35,954 bases of DNA from Coprococcus sp. (GTDB lineage Bacteria; Bacillota; Clostridia; Lachnospirales; Lachnospiraceae), in the NCBI GenBank assembly GCA_016297325.1, contig JAEDGW010000014.1, forward strand, positions 1-35,954, written 5' to 3'. Shown piece by piece: positions 1-7,131 of the stretch. The notes below the pieces were generated by a model that was not told where the DNA came from, made no database searches, and was given only the letters and a program-made list of their open reading frames with translations. The position numbers and the translations under genes are program-made. Position 1 is the first letter of the stretch; every line of letters starts with the position of its first letter.

Positions 1-102
1 GATGCCAAGTATAAGACAGTTCACCATGATGCACAGTACGAAACACATACCACTCCTGCAAAAACACACTATGAGTGTAAATACTGCGGGGCTGTAAAGT
101 AA
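1..102 (+). CDS. C-terminal end of an unidentified protein (partial)
   Basis: An open frame runs from the window edge to a TAA at 100-102, giving 33 residues that end in CKYCGAVK. The tail contains a CxxC pair and is rich in His and Thr, which resembles a small zinc-ribbon-like tail or the end of a secreted repeat protein. The rest of the gene lies outside the window, so no function can be given. It is immediately followed by an AT-rich tandem array. Frame choice rests on the absence of stops and on the plausible composition only. Confidence 0.5.
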   Translation, partial: DAKYKTVHHDAQYETHTTPAKTHYECKYCGAVK

Positions 103-139
103 TCTCTATAGTTTTCACTACTATGATCCGCAGTGTTCT

Positions 140-285
140 GCCATAGAATAATAGTAACGCTATAAAAACGTAGGAATGCCATAAATATATAGTAACGTTA
201 TAAAACGAAGTGGCATTATAGAAACATAGCAATGTTGTAAAAACAATAATGTCATAAAATACAATAATGCTATAAATACACAGGA
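140..285. repeat. Degenerate ~19-bp AT-rich tandem array, about 8 units
   Basis: Units begin near 140, 159, 178, 197, 213, 234, 251 and 269, each starting with a GYYATAA-like core followed by an A-rich stretch and often TAGTAAY. Spacings are 19, 19, 19, 16, 21, 17 and 18 bases. The array starts 38 bases after the stop of the upstream gene. It is too degenerate and too short in period to be a CRISPR array. Confidence 0.65.
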
Positions 286-307
286 GAATTATATATACCC
301 TGTGGTT

Positions 308-381
308 GATGGCATCTCAAAAAATACCGACCTCTAAAAGTCAGATATAAGAATCTAACGATTGGAGATCGGTATTTTTAT
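308..381. repeat. Stem-loop repeat, copy 1 (terminator-like)
   Basis: A 14-base arm, ATACCGACCTCTAA, is matched by TTGGAGATCGGTAT with one wobble and one mismatch, around a ~26-base loop. A-rich sequence lies before the stem and a T-run after it, so it could terminate transcription in either direction. It is nearly identical, loop included, to the sequence at 1841-1914 on the other side of the Rpn gene. Confidence 0.75.
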
Positions 382-655
382 TTCGTTTTGCTATGAAAAC
401 GGTGTGTATCTGCTCTAGATCATAGGTTAAAGAATATTACAAATAATTAATATTTCATCACATCCCGTGCTAAATTTGATTTTCTGTATAATTAATTGGC
501 TGTATGTAGCATGGAGAAAATTTTGTATTTGTAAGACATAGAGAGATTTAAAAGTTTCGTATAGCTTGGAATTTTTTGCGTTTCTGTATAATTTCCGCCC
601 GGTTTCGGGGTGTTGACGATGATCTTTTACCATGATAATGTTGCGGTTATCAGGC

Positions 656-718
656 GAATATCAGATGGATATTGACGAATATCAGAAGTATATCGGACGA
701 TTATCAGAAGGATATACG
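656..718. repeat. Three ~21-bp direct repeats upstream of the Rpn gene
   Basis: The core GAATATCAGA (GATTATCAGA in the third unit) starts at 656, 677 and 699, each followed by an A/G-G-rich ATAT segment. The period is 21 then 22 bases, close to two helical turns, and a half-unit GGTTATCAG precedes at 645. The last unit ends just upstream of the gene start at 742. The arrangement would suit operator binding sites on one DNA face, but it could equally be a decayed minisatellite. Confidence 0.5.
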
Positions 719-741
719 ATGAACGCACCGGGGCGGTTGAT

Positions 742-1800
742 ATGATGCATGAGACTTACAGGCTGGAGGAGTTTATACGCAGGAAAAGGAGTAGTGATGA
801 GAATAGCATGGGAAAGACCCAAAACGAAACCTTATATGATGAGAATGCATTAAAACTTTTGAAACAAAAGATTGTGCTTGCATATATTTTAAGTTACACT
901 GTAAAAGAGTTCTACAACATGGATATCGACAGTATAGCACGCTGCATAGAGGGAGAACCTGAGATACATAAGACTGCTGTTGACGAGAGCGGTCAGAATA
1001 TCAGCGACTTTGTTGCACCGATGATAAGTGGGAAAGACCCGAACAGGAAGTCCAGGCAGGAAGGGAATGTCTTATTTGATATACTGTTTGATGTTTTAGT
1101 GCCAGACAGGAACGAGACGATAAAGCTGATAATAAATGTCGAAGCTCAGAACGAGATCCAGAATCTCAAGTATGACATAGTGACTAGAGGTATCTATTAT
1201 GTGGCAAGGAGTATATCTGCCCAGAAAAATGTAGAATTTGTCAATTCCAATTATCAGGATATAAAGAAGGTATATTCGATATGGATCTGTATTAACTGCA
1301 ATGCAGATGTTGAGAATACAATCACAGAGTATTCCATAGATAAGAAAGAGCTGGTAGGACACTATGCAAGAGAAGATTACTATGATCTTATATCGGTGGT
1401 ACAGATTTGCTTAGCTAAAGATGTGGTTGATGCCGTGGATGATAGTGAGAGATTGTTACGTTTATTGGAGACTTTCTTTTCATCGAATATAAGCATAGAA
1501 GAAAGAAAAGATATAATTGTGAATGAATTTAGTATACCTTACTCGAACGATATCGAAAGGAGCGTGGATGCCATGTGCAATGCAAGTCAGGGTATAAAGA
1601 ACGAGGCTATGCGCCAGGGCTTGGAAGAAGGTCGAAAAAGAGGCGTGATAGAAGGAAAGATAGAGGGCAAAATAGAGGGTAAGATAGAAGCATACCTGGA
1701 TATGGGACTTACAGCTGATGAGATCAGCAAGAAAATGGGAATGCCCAAAGATACAGTTTGTGATATTATAAATTCGCAGTATTATGCCGTAAAAGCGTAA
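742..1800 (+). CDS. Rpn family recombination-promoting nuclease / PD-(D/E)XK transposase-like protein
   Basis: The 352-residue protein has the layout of the Rpn/YhgA-like transposase_31 and PD-(D/E)XK nuclease family: an N-terminal helical lead, then a nuclease core with FDILFDV followed by INVEAQNE near residues 115-135. The acidic residue and the ExQ pair fit a PD-(D/E)XK metal site. The C-terminus holds a charged EGRKRGV stretch, a repeated GKIE segment and a short helix-turn-helix-like end (LTADEISKKMGMP). Family members cut DNA and promote RecA-independent recombination. The first ATG (742) has a weak GGGGCGG site. An internal ATG at 808 begins MGKTQNETLY, a plausible alternative start. 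The gene is bracketed by stem-loop repeats at 308-381 and 1841-1914. Family call is confident; activity is not shown. Confidence 0.85.
   Translation: MMHETYRLEEFIRRKRSSDENSMGKTQNETLYDENALKLLKQKIVLAYILSYTVKEFYNMDIDSIARCIEGEPEIHKTAVDESGQNISDFVAPMISGKDPNRKSRQEGNVLFDILFDVLVPDRNETIKLIINVEAQNEIQNLKYDIVTRGIYYVARSISAQKNVEFVNSNYQDIKKVYSIWICINCNADVENTITEYSIDKKELVGHYAREDYYDLISVVQICLAKDVVDAVDDSERLLRLLETFFSSNISIEERKDIIVNEFSIPYSNDIERSVDAMCNASQGIKNEAMRQGLEEGRKRGVIEGKIEGKIEGKIEAYLDMGLTADEISKKMGMPKDTVCDIINSQYYAVKA
1648..1689 (+). repeat. In-frame 12-bp tandem repeat encoding IEGK units
   Basis: Three 12-base units starting at 1648, 1660 and 1672 (plus a half unit) encode I-E-G-K repeats. They lie between the nuclease core and the C-terminal helix-turn-helix-like segment of the Rpn protein. 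The codons differ slightly between units. Change in copy number would keep frame and alter only linker length. Confidence 0.75.
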
Positions 1801-1840
1801 GAATGTTATAATATAAATAATACCAATTCAACTTACATTT

Positions 1841-1914
1841 GATAGACATCTCAAAAATACCGACCTCCAAAAGTCAGACATAAGAATCTAACGATTGGAG
1901 GTCGGTATTTTTAT
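1841..1914. repeat. Stem-loop repeat, copy 2 (perfect 14-bp stem, terminator-like)
   Basis: ATACCGACCTCCAA pairs perfectly with TTGGAGGTCGGTAT, followed by TTTTTAT, 41 bases after the Rpn stop codon. It is a good intrinsic terminator for that gene, and the A-run on the left would serve the opposite strand too. It matches copy 1 at 308-381 apart from a few substitutions and one indel, including the long loop, which a generic terminator would not conserve. Confidence 0.8.
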
Positions 1915-1950
1915 AGAGATTCAATGTGCCAGGTGCATATGAATGTAAGA

Positions 1951-1980
1951 TGAACAAAACGTGATTATGTATGTTAATAT
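1951..1980 (+). promoter_or_regulatory. Possible promoter for the small membrane protein gene
   Basis: TGAACA (1951-1956) and an extended TGTTAATAT element (-10 hexamer 1975-1980) are separated by 18 bases. The predicted transcript would begin near 1987, placing the 2000-2029 hairpin at its very 5' end. The -35 is only a 4 of 6 match, so this is tentative. Confidence 0.3.
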
Positions 1981-1999
1981 GAATCTATGAATATGAAAA

Positions 2000-2029
2000 C
2001 ACCTCTGTGGAAGAATAGACACAGAGGTG
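2000..2029 (+). promoter_or_regulatory. Perfect 10-bp hairpin covering a Shine-Dalgarno sequence
   Basis: CACCTCTGTG (2000-2009) and CACAGAGGTG (2020-2029) form a perfect stem with a 10-base loop. The 3' arm contains AGAGGTG, the ribosome binding site of the TTG start at 2037. Folding would mask the site. The downstream run is only moderately T-rich, so a terminator reading is weaker, though possible. Confidence 0.6.
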
Positions 2030-2036
2030 ATATTAT

Positions 2037-2441
2037 TTGTCAAGAATTATGTATTTTTTTGTTCTCATTACAGGTACATTTGTGTTATCTTTTATATCTA
2101 GGGAGAATATACGTTCATATGTGGATGTGGGGAATGATAAGACATGCATATACAGAGAGTATTCAGAAGGTTCAGGCGGAGACTTTAGTCTGTCTGCTGG
2201 TCTTGTCAGTTCAGATCTGTGCGGAGGTATTGTGATGGATGCCGATAGTGATTTTGAGCACAGATTTTTCTATGTGAGCAGTTTTGAAGGGTACGTCGCT
2301 GTATTTAACTGTTATGGAAGTCTTGTCAGGATCACGGACATTGTGGCTGAAAACGTCAGGATAGAGATGAGGGAAGTGATCTCGGAGCGTGTATACTTTG
2401 AAACTCTTGGCGATGTTGATGAATTCCTTTTGAGGTTATGA
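2037..2441 (+). CDS. Small membrane-anchored or secreted protein of unknown function
   Basis: This 134-residue frame opens with TTG at 2037, preceded by AGAGGTGA at a spacing of about 6. An ATG four codons further in (2049) has no comparable site. The N-terminus is hydrophobic (IMYFFVLITGTFVLSF), consistent with an uncleaved anchor or signal segment. The remaining ~110 residues are acidic and mixed alpha/beta in appearance, with pairs such as FYVSSFEGYVAVFN, and I recognise no catalytic motif. The gene stands alone between the Rpn element and the flavoprotein operon. Its ribosome binding site is inside a perfect hairpin, which suggests translational control. I do not recognise the family. Confidence 0.6.
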   Translation: MSRIMYFFVLITGTFVLSFISRENIRSYVDVGNDKTCIYREYSEGSGGDFSLSAGLVSSDLCGGIVMDADSDFEHRFFYVSSFEGYVAVFNCYGSLVRITDIVAENVRIEMREVISERVYFETLGDVDEFLLRL

Positions 2442-2579
2442 TGCAGATGAGGATTTATGAATAGCGATGATATAGAAGGTGCAGTTTTCAGATTGGAATG
2501 TTTTGCATTGGTGTATTTTGAAATAGTGATTATGTATAAGTAGTTTTTAACACTGTGTTAAGGTAGGAAAGGAATATAT

Positions 2580-3824
2580 ATGATTTATGATATAATTGTG
2601 GTCGGTGCCGGCCCGGCGGGAATGACCGCAGCCATAAAGGCGAAGGAGTCATGTAAAGATGCGAAAGTACTGGTGATAGACAGGAATAAGAAACCCGGGA
2701 AAAAACTATATGCAACTGGCAATGGAAAGTGCAATCTGGCGAACACAAAGCTTGATCTTTCGTGCTATCACAGTGACAATGAATTTTTCCCATACCAGCT
2801 TGTGAGCACCGAGGCATTCAGGGAGGTTACGGGGTTCTTCCTTGATCTGGGTGTTGCCATATATGAAGATGACGGATACCTATACCCGGCTTCGCTTCAG
2901 GCATCGACAATCGTGTGGGCGCTTACAGACAGGCTGAAGATGCAGGGAATCGATGTCCATACCTCTGAGGAGGTCACAGCAGTGACGGAGGAAGATGGAA
3001 GATACATAGTACATTCGAAATCACATGATCACTATGCAGCAAATGTCATAGTCGCCCCAGGAGGTGCTGCGGCACCAAAACTTGGAGGCAGCGAAAAGGT
3101 ATATGATATCCTGAAGCCGCTTGGAGTTTCAATCGTGAGTCCGCACCCGGCCCTCTGCAGGCTTATGAGCAGGGATGTGCCGGATGCTCTTGCGGGTGTG
3201 CGTGCAAAGGCAAATGTATCGCTTATGTGTGATGGCAATCTGTATGGCAGGGAATCCGGTGAGGTTCAGTTTGCATCGGGCTGGCTTTCAGGAATAGCGG
3301 TGTTCAATCTTAGTATTCAGTGTATAGATCTGTTAAATGATGGAAAAAAGCCTTATATAGAGGTTGAACTTGTCCCCGACATGAAAGAGGAAGACCTGAC
3401 CGGTTATATGAAATCATTTGCCAGAGAAAATGGAGCAAGGCGTCCCCTTGCCATGCTGAACGGATTTGTCAATGAGAAGATCGCCTGGGAGATACTGGAA
3501 AGACTTGGAATAAATTGTGCATCGTCAGCAGAGATTTCAGATGATGCCATATCCCGCATAGCGAATATGCTCAAACACATGGAATTTGCGGTGGATGGAC
3601 ATGGCAGTTATGAAGACAGCCAGGCAGCAAGCGGCGGAGTTGACACAAGACAGCTAAGGGCAGATACACTTGAGCTAGGAGATCATAAGGGGATATATGT
3701 GGCCGGAGAGTATGCAGATGTAACCGGGAAATGCGGCGGTTACAACATTATGTGGGCGGTTATAAGCGGTATGAGAGCAGGGGTAGCTGCCGGAAAGAGA
3801 GCGGAAAATGATAAGAATAAATAA
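2580..3824 (+). CDS. NAD(P)/FAD-dependent oxidoreductase, HI0933/BaiN-like family
   Basis: The 414-residue protein starts with a Rossmann dinucleotide-binding fold, VVGAGPAGMTAA at residues 6-17, followed by an FAD ribose-binding acidic residue in VIDRNKKPGKK. The C-terminal signature GIYVAGEYADVTGKCGGYNI with a nearby SGGVDTRQL is characteristic of the HI0933-like/BaiN group of flavoproteins, and the length is typical (~400). Substrates of most family members are unknown, although BaiN has been linked to bile-acid metabolism, so no substrate is assigned. The AGGAAAGGA site lies 8-15 bases before the ATG. The stop overlaps the next gene by 17 bases, implying coupling with the second flavoprotein. 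Confidence 0.85.
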   Translation: MIYDIIVVGAGPAGMTAAIKAKESCKDAKVLVIDRNKKPGKKLYATGNGKCNLANTKLDLSCYHSDNEFFPYQLVSTEAFREVTGFFLDLGVAIYEDDGYLYPASLQASTIVWALTDRLKMQGIDVHTSEEVTAVTEEDGRYIVHSKSHDHYAANVIVAPGGAAAPKLGGSEKVYDILKPLGVSIVSPHPALCRLMSRDVPDALAGVRAKANVSLMCDGNLYGRESGEVQFASGWLSGIAVFNLSIQCIDLLNDGKKPYIEVELVPDMKEEDLTGYMKSFARENGARRPLAMLNGFVNEKIAWEILERLGINCASSAEISDDAISRIANMLKHMEFAVDGHGSYEDSQAASGGVDTRQLRADTLELGDHKGIYVAGEYADVTGKCGGYNIMWAVISGMRAGVAAGKRAENDKNK

Positions 3825-5430
3825 CATAAAGCTGCCTGTTTCGTTCACGGAAAGTGACGTTGATCAGGCGGTTAAAAAAGCTCTGAAAATAAAGAATGTT
3901 CCATCCTATCGTTTTTTTAAATTGTCGCTGGATGACAGAAAGAGAAATCAGGTTAAATATATTGCGTCTATAGACGTTGACTTGCCGGATGAGGACAGGA
4001 TCATAAAAAGACTTCACAATAATAATATTATGTCAACAAAACCTGTTGAATACGTTTTCCCGGAACCGGGGGATGTACCGATGAGACACAGACCTGTGGT
4101 GATAGGTACGGGGCCCGCCGGCCTTTTTGCTGCGCTTTATCTTGCAAGGGCAGGGTATAGACCGCTTGTGTTTGAACGGGGGATGGATGTCGACAGGAGA
4201 AAAGATGCTATAGAAGCATATTGGGAAGGACAGGCTCCGCTTTCACCGAATTGTAATGTTCAGTTTGGAGAAGGCGGTGCAGGAACTTTTTCTGACGGAA
4301 AGCTCAACACTGTTATCAAGGATGGCTCGGGACGCCGCACTGAGGTCATGAAGACATTTGTGCGCTACGGTGCAGATCCGTCTATCATGTATATAAACAA
4401 ACCGCATGTCGGTACAGATGTTCTTTCGGATATAGTAAAGAATATGCGTGAGGATATCATAAGACTTGGGGGAGAAGTGAAATTTGACTCATTATTTACC
4501 GGATATACGCCTTCCGGTGATGGAGACTTTGTTGATATCTGTATAAAGAATCTTGAGAACGGAAATGTAGAGAAGGTGCGTACGGATGCTCTTGTGCTTG
4601 CGCTGGGACACAGCTCCAGAGATACTATAGAGAGTTTATACGAAAGCGGCCTTCCTATGCAGCAAAAGCCATTTGCCATGGGACTCAGAATAGAGCATAG
4701 GAGTGAGGATATAGACGAGATGAAATACGGCTATGATCCGATATACGAGAAATTTCTACCTGCGGCGGATTACAAGATGACGCACCAGGCTTCAAACGGC
4801 AGAGCGGTCTATTCATTCTGCATGTGCCCTGGCGGTTATGTGGTAAATGCCTCGTCTGAGGAGGGCAGAATGTGTGTAAATGGAATGAGCTACAGCGGCA
4901 GAGACGGTATAAATTCAAACAGTGCCATTGTCGTAAATGTCACTCCTGAGGATTTCGGTTCAGACCATCCTCTTGCCGGAATGGAATTTCAGCGGAAATG
5001 GGAAAGTGCCGCATATAAGGCGGGAGATGGACTTGTTCCTATCCAGCTTTTTGGCGATTATATGAAGAATGTAAAAACCGAAAAACTTGGCAGAGTTATT
5101 CCTCAGATAAAGGGCGGATTCAAGCTTGCCAACCTCAAATGTTGTTTGCCAGAGTATATAAACGATGCTATAATAGAAGGAGTTGTGTCCTTTGAGAAGA
5201 GGATGCCTGGCTATGCTGAATATGATGCGATCCTCTCTGGAATAGAGGCCCGGACATCATCTCCGGTCAAGATAGTCAGGGGCGAAGACTTAAGGTGCGA
5301 GGGCACATGTATATATCCATGCGGCGAAGGTGCCGGATATGCAGGTGGAATAACATCGGCTGCGGTGGACGGAATAAAGGTTGCTGAGGCCATCGTTTCA
5401 AGATATAGCAGACGATACATAGGAGAATAG
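3808..5430 (+). CDS. FAD-dependent dehydrogenase, COG2509 family
   Basis: A 540-residue flavoprotein. The ~95-residue N-terminal domain (INNIKLPVSF... with a KYIASIDVD segment) is typical of COG2509 proteins. It is followed by the dinucleotide-binding VIGTGPAGLFAALYLA at about residues 97-112, a FGEGGAGTFSDGKL segment near 152-165, and a C-terminal CGEGAGYAGGITSAAVDG that closes the FAD site. These proteins are annotated as uncharacterised FAD-dependent dehydrogenases, so the reaction is unknown. The ATG lies inside the end of the upstream flavoprotein gene (17-base overlap) and proB follows after 2 bases, so the three are almost certainly co-transcribed. Confidence 0.85.
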   Translation: MIRINNIKLPVSFTESDVDQAVKKALKIKNVPSYRFFKLSLDDRKRNQVKYIASIDVDLPDEDRIIKRLHNNNIMSTKPVEYVFPEPGDVPMRHRPVVIGTGPAGLFAALYLARAGYRPLVFERGMDVDRRKDAIEAYWEGQAPLSPNCNVQFGEGGAGTFSDGKLNTVIKDGSGRRTEVMKTFVRYGADPSIMYINKPHVGTDVLSDIVKNMREDIIRLGGEVKFDSLFTGYTPSGDGDFVDICIKNLENGNVEKVRTDALVLALGHSSRDTIESLYESGLPMQQKPFAMGLRIEHRSEDIDEMKYGYDPIYEKFLPAADYKMTHQASNGRAVYSFCMCPGGYVVNASSEEGRMCVNGMSYSGRDGINSNSAIVVNVTPEDFGSDHPLAGMEFQRKWESAAYKAGDGLVPIQLFGDYMKNVKTEKLGRVIPQIKGGFKLANLKCCLPEYINDAIIEGVVSFEKRMPGYAEYDAILSGIEARTSSPVKIVRGEDLRCEGTCIYPCGEGAGYAGGITSAAVDGIKVAEAIVSRYSRRYIGE

Positions 5431-5432
5431 AT

Positions 5433-6293
5433 ATGAACAGAGCGTATTTGAAAGATAAGAAAAAGATTGTTATAAAGATCGGATCGTCATCACTTATACA
5501 TGAGGAGACGGGCGGCCTTGATTACACAAAGCTTGAAAAGCTTGTGAGGATCATATGTGATCTCAGGAACCAGGATAAAGATGTCGTGCTTGTGTCATCC
5601 GGAGCTATAGGAGTTGGCGTGGAATCTCTGGGACTTGCCAGAAGACCGAAAACTACATCACTCAAGCAGGCATGTGCGGCTGTTGGACAGGGACAGCTCA
5701 TGATGATATATCAGAAGCTGTTTCAGGAATATCACAAGACCGCAGCGCAGGTCCTGCTCACATTTGACGTCATATCATCGGATGAGAGAAGGAAAAATGC
5801 GATAAATACGTTCAATGAGCTTCTCCAGCTTGGAGTTGTCCCTATTGTCAACGAGAATGATACCGTGGCCATCGATGAGCTGGATGACAGCATTGCATTT
5901 GGCGATAATGATACTTTGTCGGCTATAGTTGCCTCGATGATCCATGCGGATCTGCTGATCCTCCTTACGGATATCGATGGACTTTACACAGATGATCCAC
6001 ATAATAATCCTGATGCCAGACTTATACCGGTTGTCGACTGCATAGATGATCATATCATGGATATGGGAAAGGGTGCGGGCTCGAAATATGGTACAGGCGG
6101 CATGGCAACCAAGATTGCCGCTGCAAGGATAGCTACGAACTCCAATTCCGACATGGTCATAGTATCTGGTTCTGATATGGACAACATTGTCCGCGTTATG
6201 AATGGTGAGGAGATCGGAACTCTGTTTACATCATACAAGGATCACGATTTTGACGTCGTGAAGTTTATTCTCAACAAGGAGTATCTTATATAA
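5433..6293 (+). CDS. proB: Glutamate 5-kinase
   Basis: Phosphorylates L-glutamate to glutamyl-5-phosphate, the first step of proline synthesis, in the cytoplasm. The 286-residue protein is an amino-acid kinase fold: IKIGSSSL at the N-terminus, VSSGAIGVG near residue 53, NENDTVAID near 138 with FGDNDTLSA, and GTGGMATKIAAA near 220. It lacks the C-terminal PUA domain of the E. coli enzyme, giving the short form seen in many Firmicutes. The ribosome binding site AGGAGAA overlaps the stop region of the preceding gene. proA, the usual partner, does not follow: a DUF896 gene does. Confidence 0.93.
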   Translation: MNRAYLKDKKKIVIKIGSSSLIHEETGGLDYTKLEKLVRIICDLRNQDKDVVLVSSGAIGVGVESLGLARRPKTTSLKQACAAVGQGQLMMIYQKLFQEYHKTAAQVLLTFDVISSDERRKNAINTFNELLQLGVVPIVNENDTVAIDELDDSIAFGDNDTLSAIVASMIHADLLILLTDIDGLYTDDPHNNPDARLIPVVDCIDDHIMDMGKGAGSKYGTGGMATKIAAARIATNSNSDMVIVSGSDMDNIVRVMNGEEIGTLFTSYKDHDFDVVKFILNKEYLI

Positions 6294-6294
6294 T

Positions 6295-6528
6295 ATGAAT
6301 GAATCTATAATTGATGCTGCAAAGATAGCACGTATAAATGAGCTTTATCACAAATCAAAGGCTGAGGGACTTAACGATGCTGAAAAGGCTGAACAGCAGA
6401 GGCTCCGCCAGGAATATATATTTGCGGTGAAGAATAATCTGAGAAGCACTCTTAATAATATCGACATAAAAGAGAAGGATGGCTCTATCACAAGGCTTGC
6501 GGACAAAGATCCTACCAGAAGAGCCTGA
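6295..6528 (+). CDS. DUF896 (YnzC/UPF0291) family protein
   Basis: The 77-residue protein has the family pattern: an N-terminal helical hairpin with RINELYHKSKAEGLNDAEKAEQ, then a QRLRQEYI...NNLRSTLNN stretch. B. subtilis YnzC is a small two-helix protein of unknown function that appears in SOS-related contexts, and no role can be inferred here. The ATG is one base after the proB stop, with AGGAG about 11 bases upstream inside proB, so translation is probably coupled. Start and family are clear; function is not. Confidence 0.85.
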   Translation: MNESIIDAAKIARINELYHKSKAEGLNDAEKAEQQRLRQEYIFAVKNNLRSTLNNIDIKEKDGSITRLADKDPTRRA

Positions 6529-6546
6529 CTTTTGTGGAGGTTTGCC

Positions 6547-7101
6547 ATGGACACCACAGACAAAGCAGAGATAAGAAGACAGGTAAAGAAACTTAGAAAC
6601 GAGATGTCACAGGATGACTGCCGGAGAAGGTCAGAGAGCATATGCCAGAGATTTTTTTCTCTGGACAGTTTTGCAGAAAATAACTGCATATGTGCCTATA
6701 TATCCAAGGGCAATGAAGTTGACACCATACCTATCATAGAAAAGGCCTGGAGTGAAGGCAAGAGTGTGTATGTTCCTAAGGTTTACGGGGAGATCATGCA
6801 TTTTATACGCATAGACAGCTTTGATGATGTTGCAAAGGGCAATTTCGGAATCATGGAACCTGTCTCGGATGATATAAGTGATCCTGAGGATGGAGTCATT
6901 ATCATGCCTGGGGTTGCATTTGATGCGGAGTTAAACCGTATAGGATTCGGCGGTGGATATTATGACCGTTATCTGGAAAGCCATGATAACTTGCTGAAAG
7001 TAGCACTGGCCTATGATTTTCAGATAGTCCGGCATATAGACAGTGAGGAAAACGATATAAAACCTGATCTCATTGTGACTGAGAAACATATAATATCATA
7101 G
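6547..7101 (+). CDS. 5-formyltetrahydrofolate cyclo-ligase
   Basis: Converts 5-formyl-THF to 5,10-methenyl-THF with ATP, returning folate to the one-carbon pool. The family signature FGGGYYDRYL lies near residue 138 (NRIGFGGGYYDR), preceded by a PGVAFD segment, and the N-terminus has the usual KAEIRRQVKKLRNEM helix. I choose the ATG at 6547 because GGAGG at 6536-6540 is correctly spaced. A TTG at 6532 in the same frame has no site. The result is 184 residues, normal for the family. It lies 18 bases after the DUF896 gene and within the same operon. Confidence 0.92.
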   Translation: MDTTDKAEIRRQVKKLRNEMSQDDCRRRSESICQRFFSLDSFAENNCICAYISKGNEVDTIPIIEKAWSEGKSVYVPKVYGEIMHFIRIDSFDDVAKGNFGIMEPVSDDISDPEDGVIIMPGVAFDAELNRIGFGGGYYDRYLESHDNLLKVALAYDFQIVRHIDSEENDIKPDLIVTEKHIIS

Positions 7102-7131
7102 ATTGTGTATTGATTGCCTGGAGGTCATACT

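Larger units (their letters stand above)
103..741. other. Intergenic stretch with repeats, no convincing gene
   Basis: This 639-base stretch holds a degenerate ~19-bp tandem array (140-285), a stem-loop repeat copy (308-381) and, just before the Rpn gene, three ~21-bp direct repeats (656-718). TATAAT hexamers occur at 487-492 and 587-592. The second has a TTGGAA at 566-571 with a short 15-nt spacer, so a weak promoter is possible but unproven. A 68-codon minus-strand frame (427-633) lacks a ribosome binding site and is not called. Confidence 0.6.

Noticed and set aside
140..285. CRISPR array
   Set aside because: Units are ~19 bp, degenerate and contiguous, with no unique spacers between conserved repeats, and no cas genes are present.
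427..633. Minus-strand 68-codon frame upstream of the Rpn gene
   Set aside because: No ribosome binding site, low-complexity translation and no recognised domain in an AT-rich spacer.
1987..2235. Plus-strand 82-codon frame overlapping the small membrane protein gene
   Set aside because: No Shine-Dalgarno precedes its ATG, it reads through the hairpin, and the alternative frame at 2037 has both a site and a coherent signal-like N-terminus.
6532..6546. TTG at 6532 as the start of the cyclo-ligase
   Set aside because: The ATG at 6547 has a correctly spaced GGAGG, which the TTG start would translate through.
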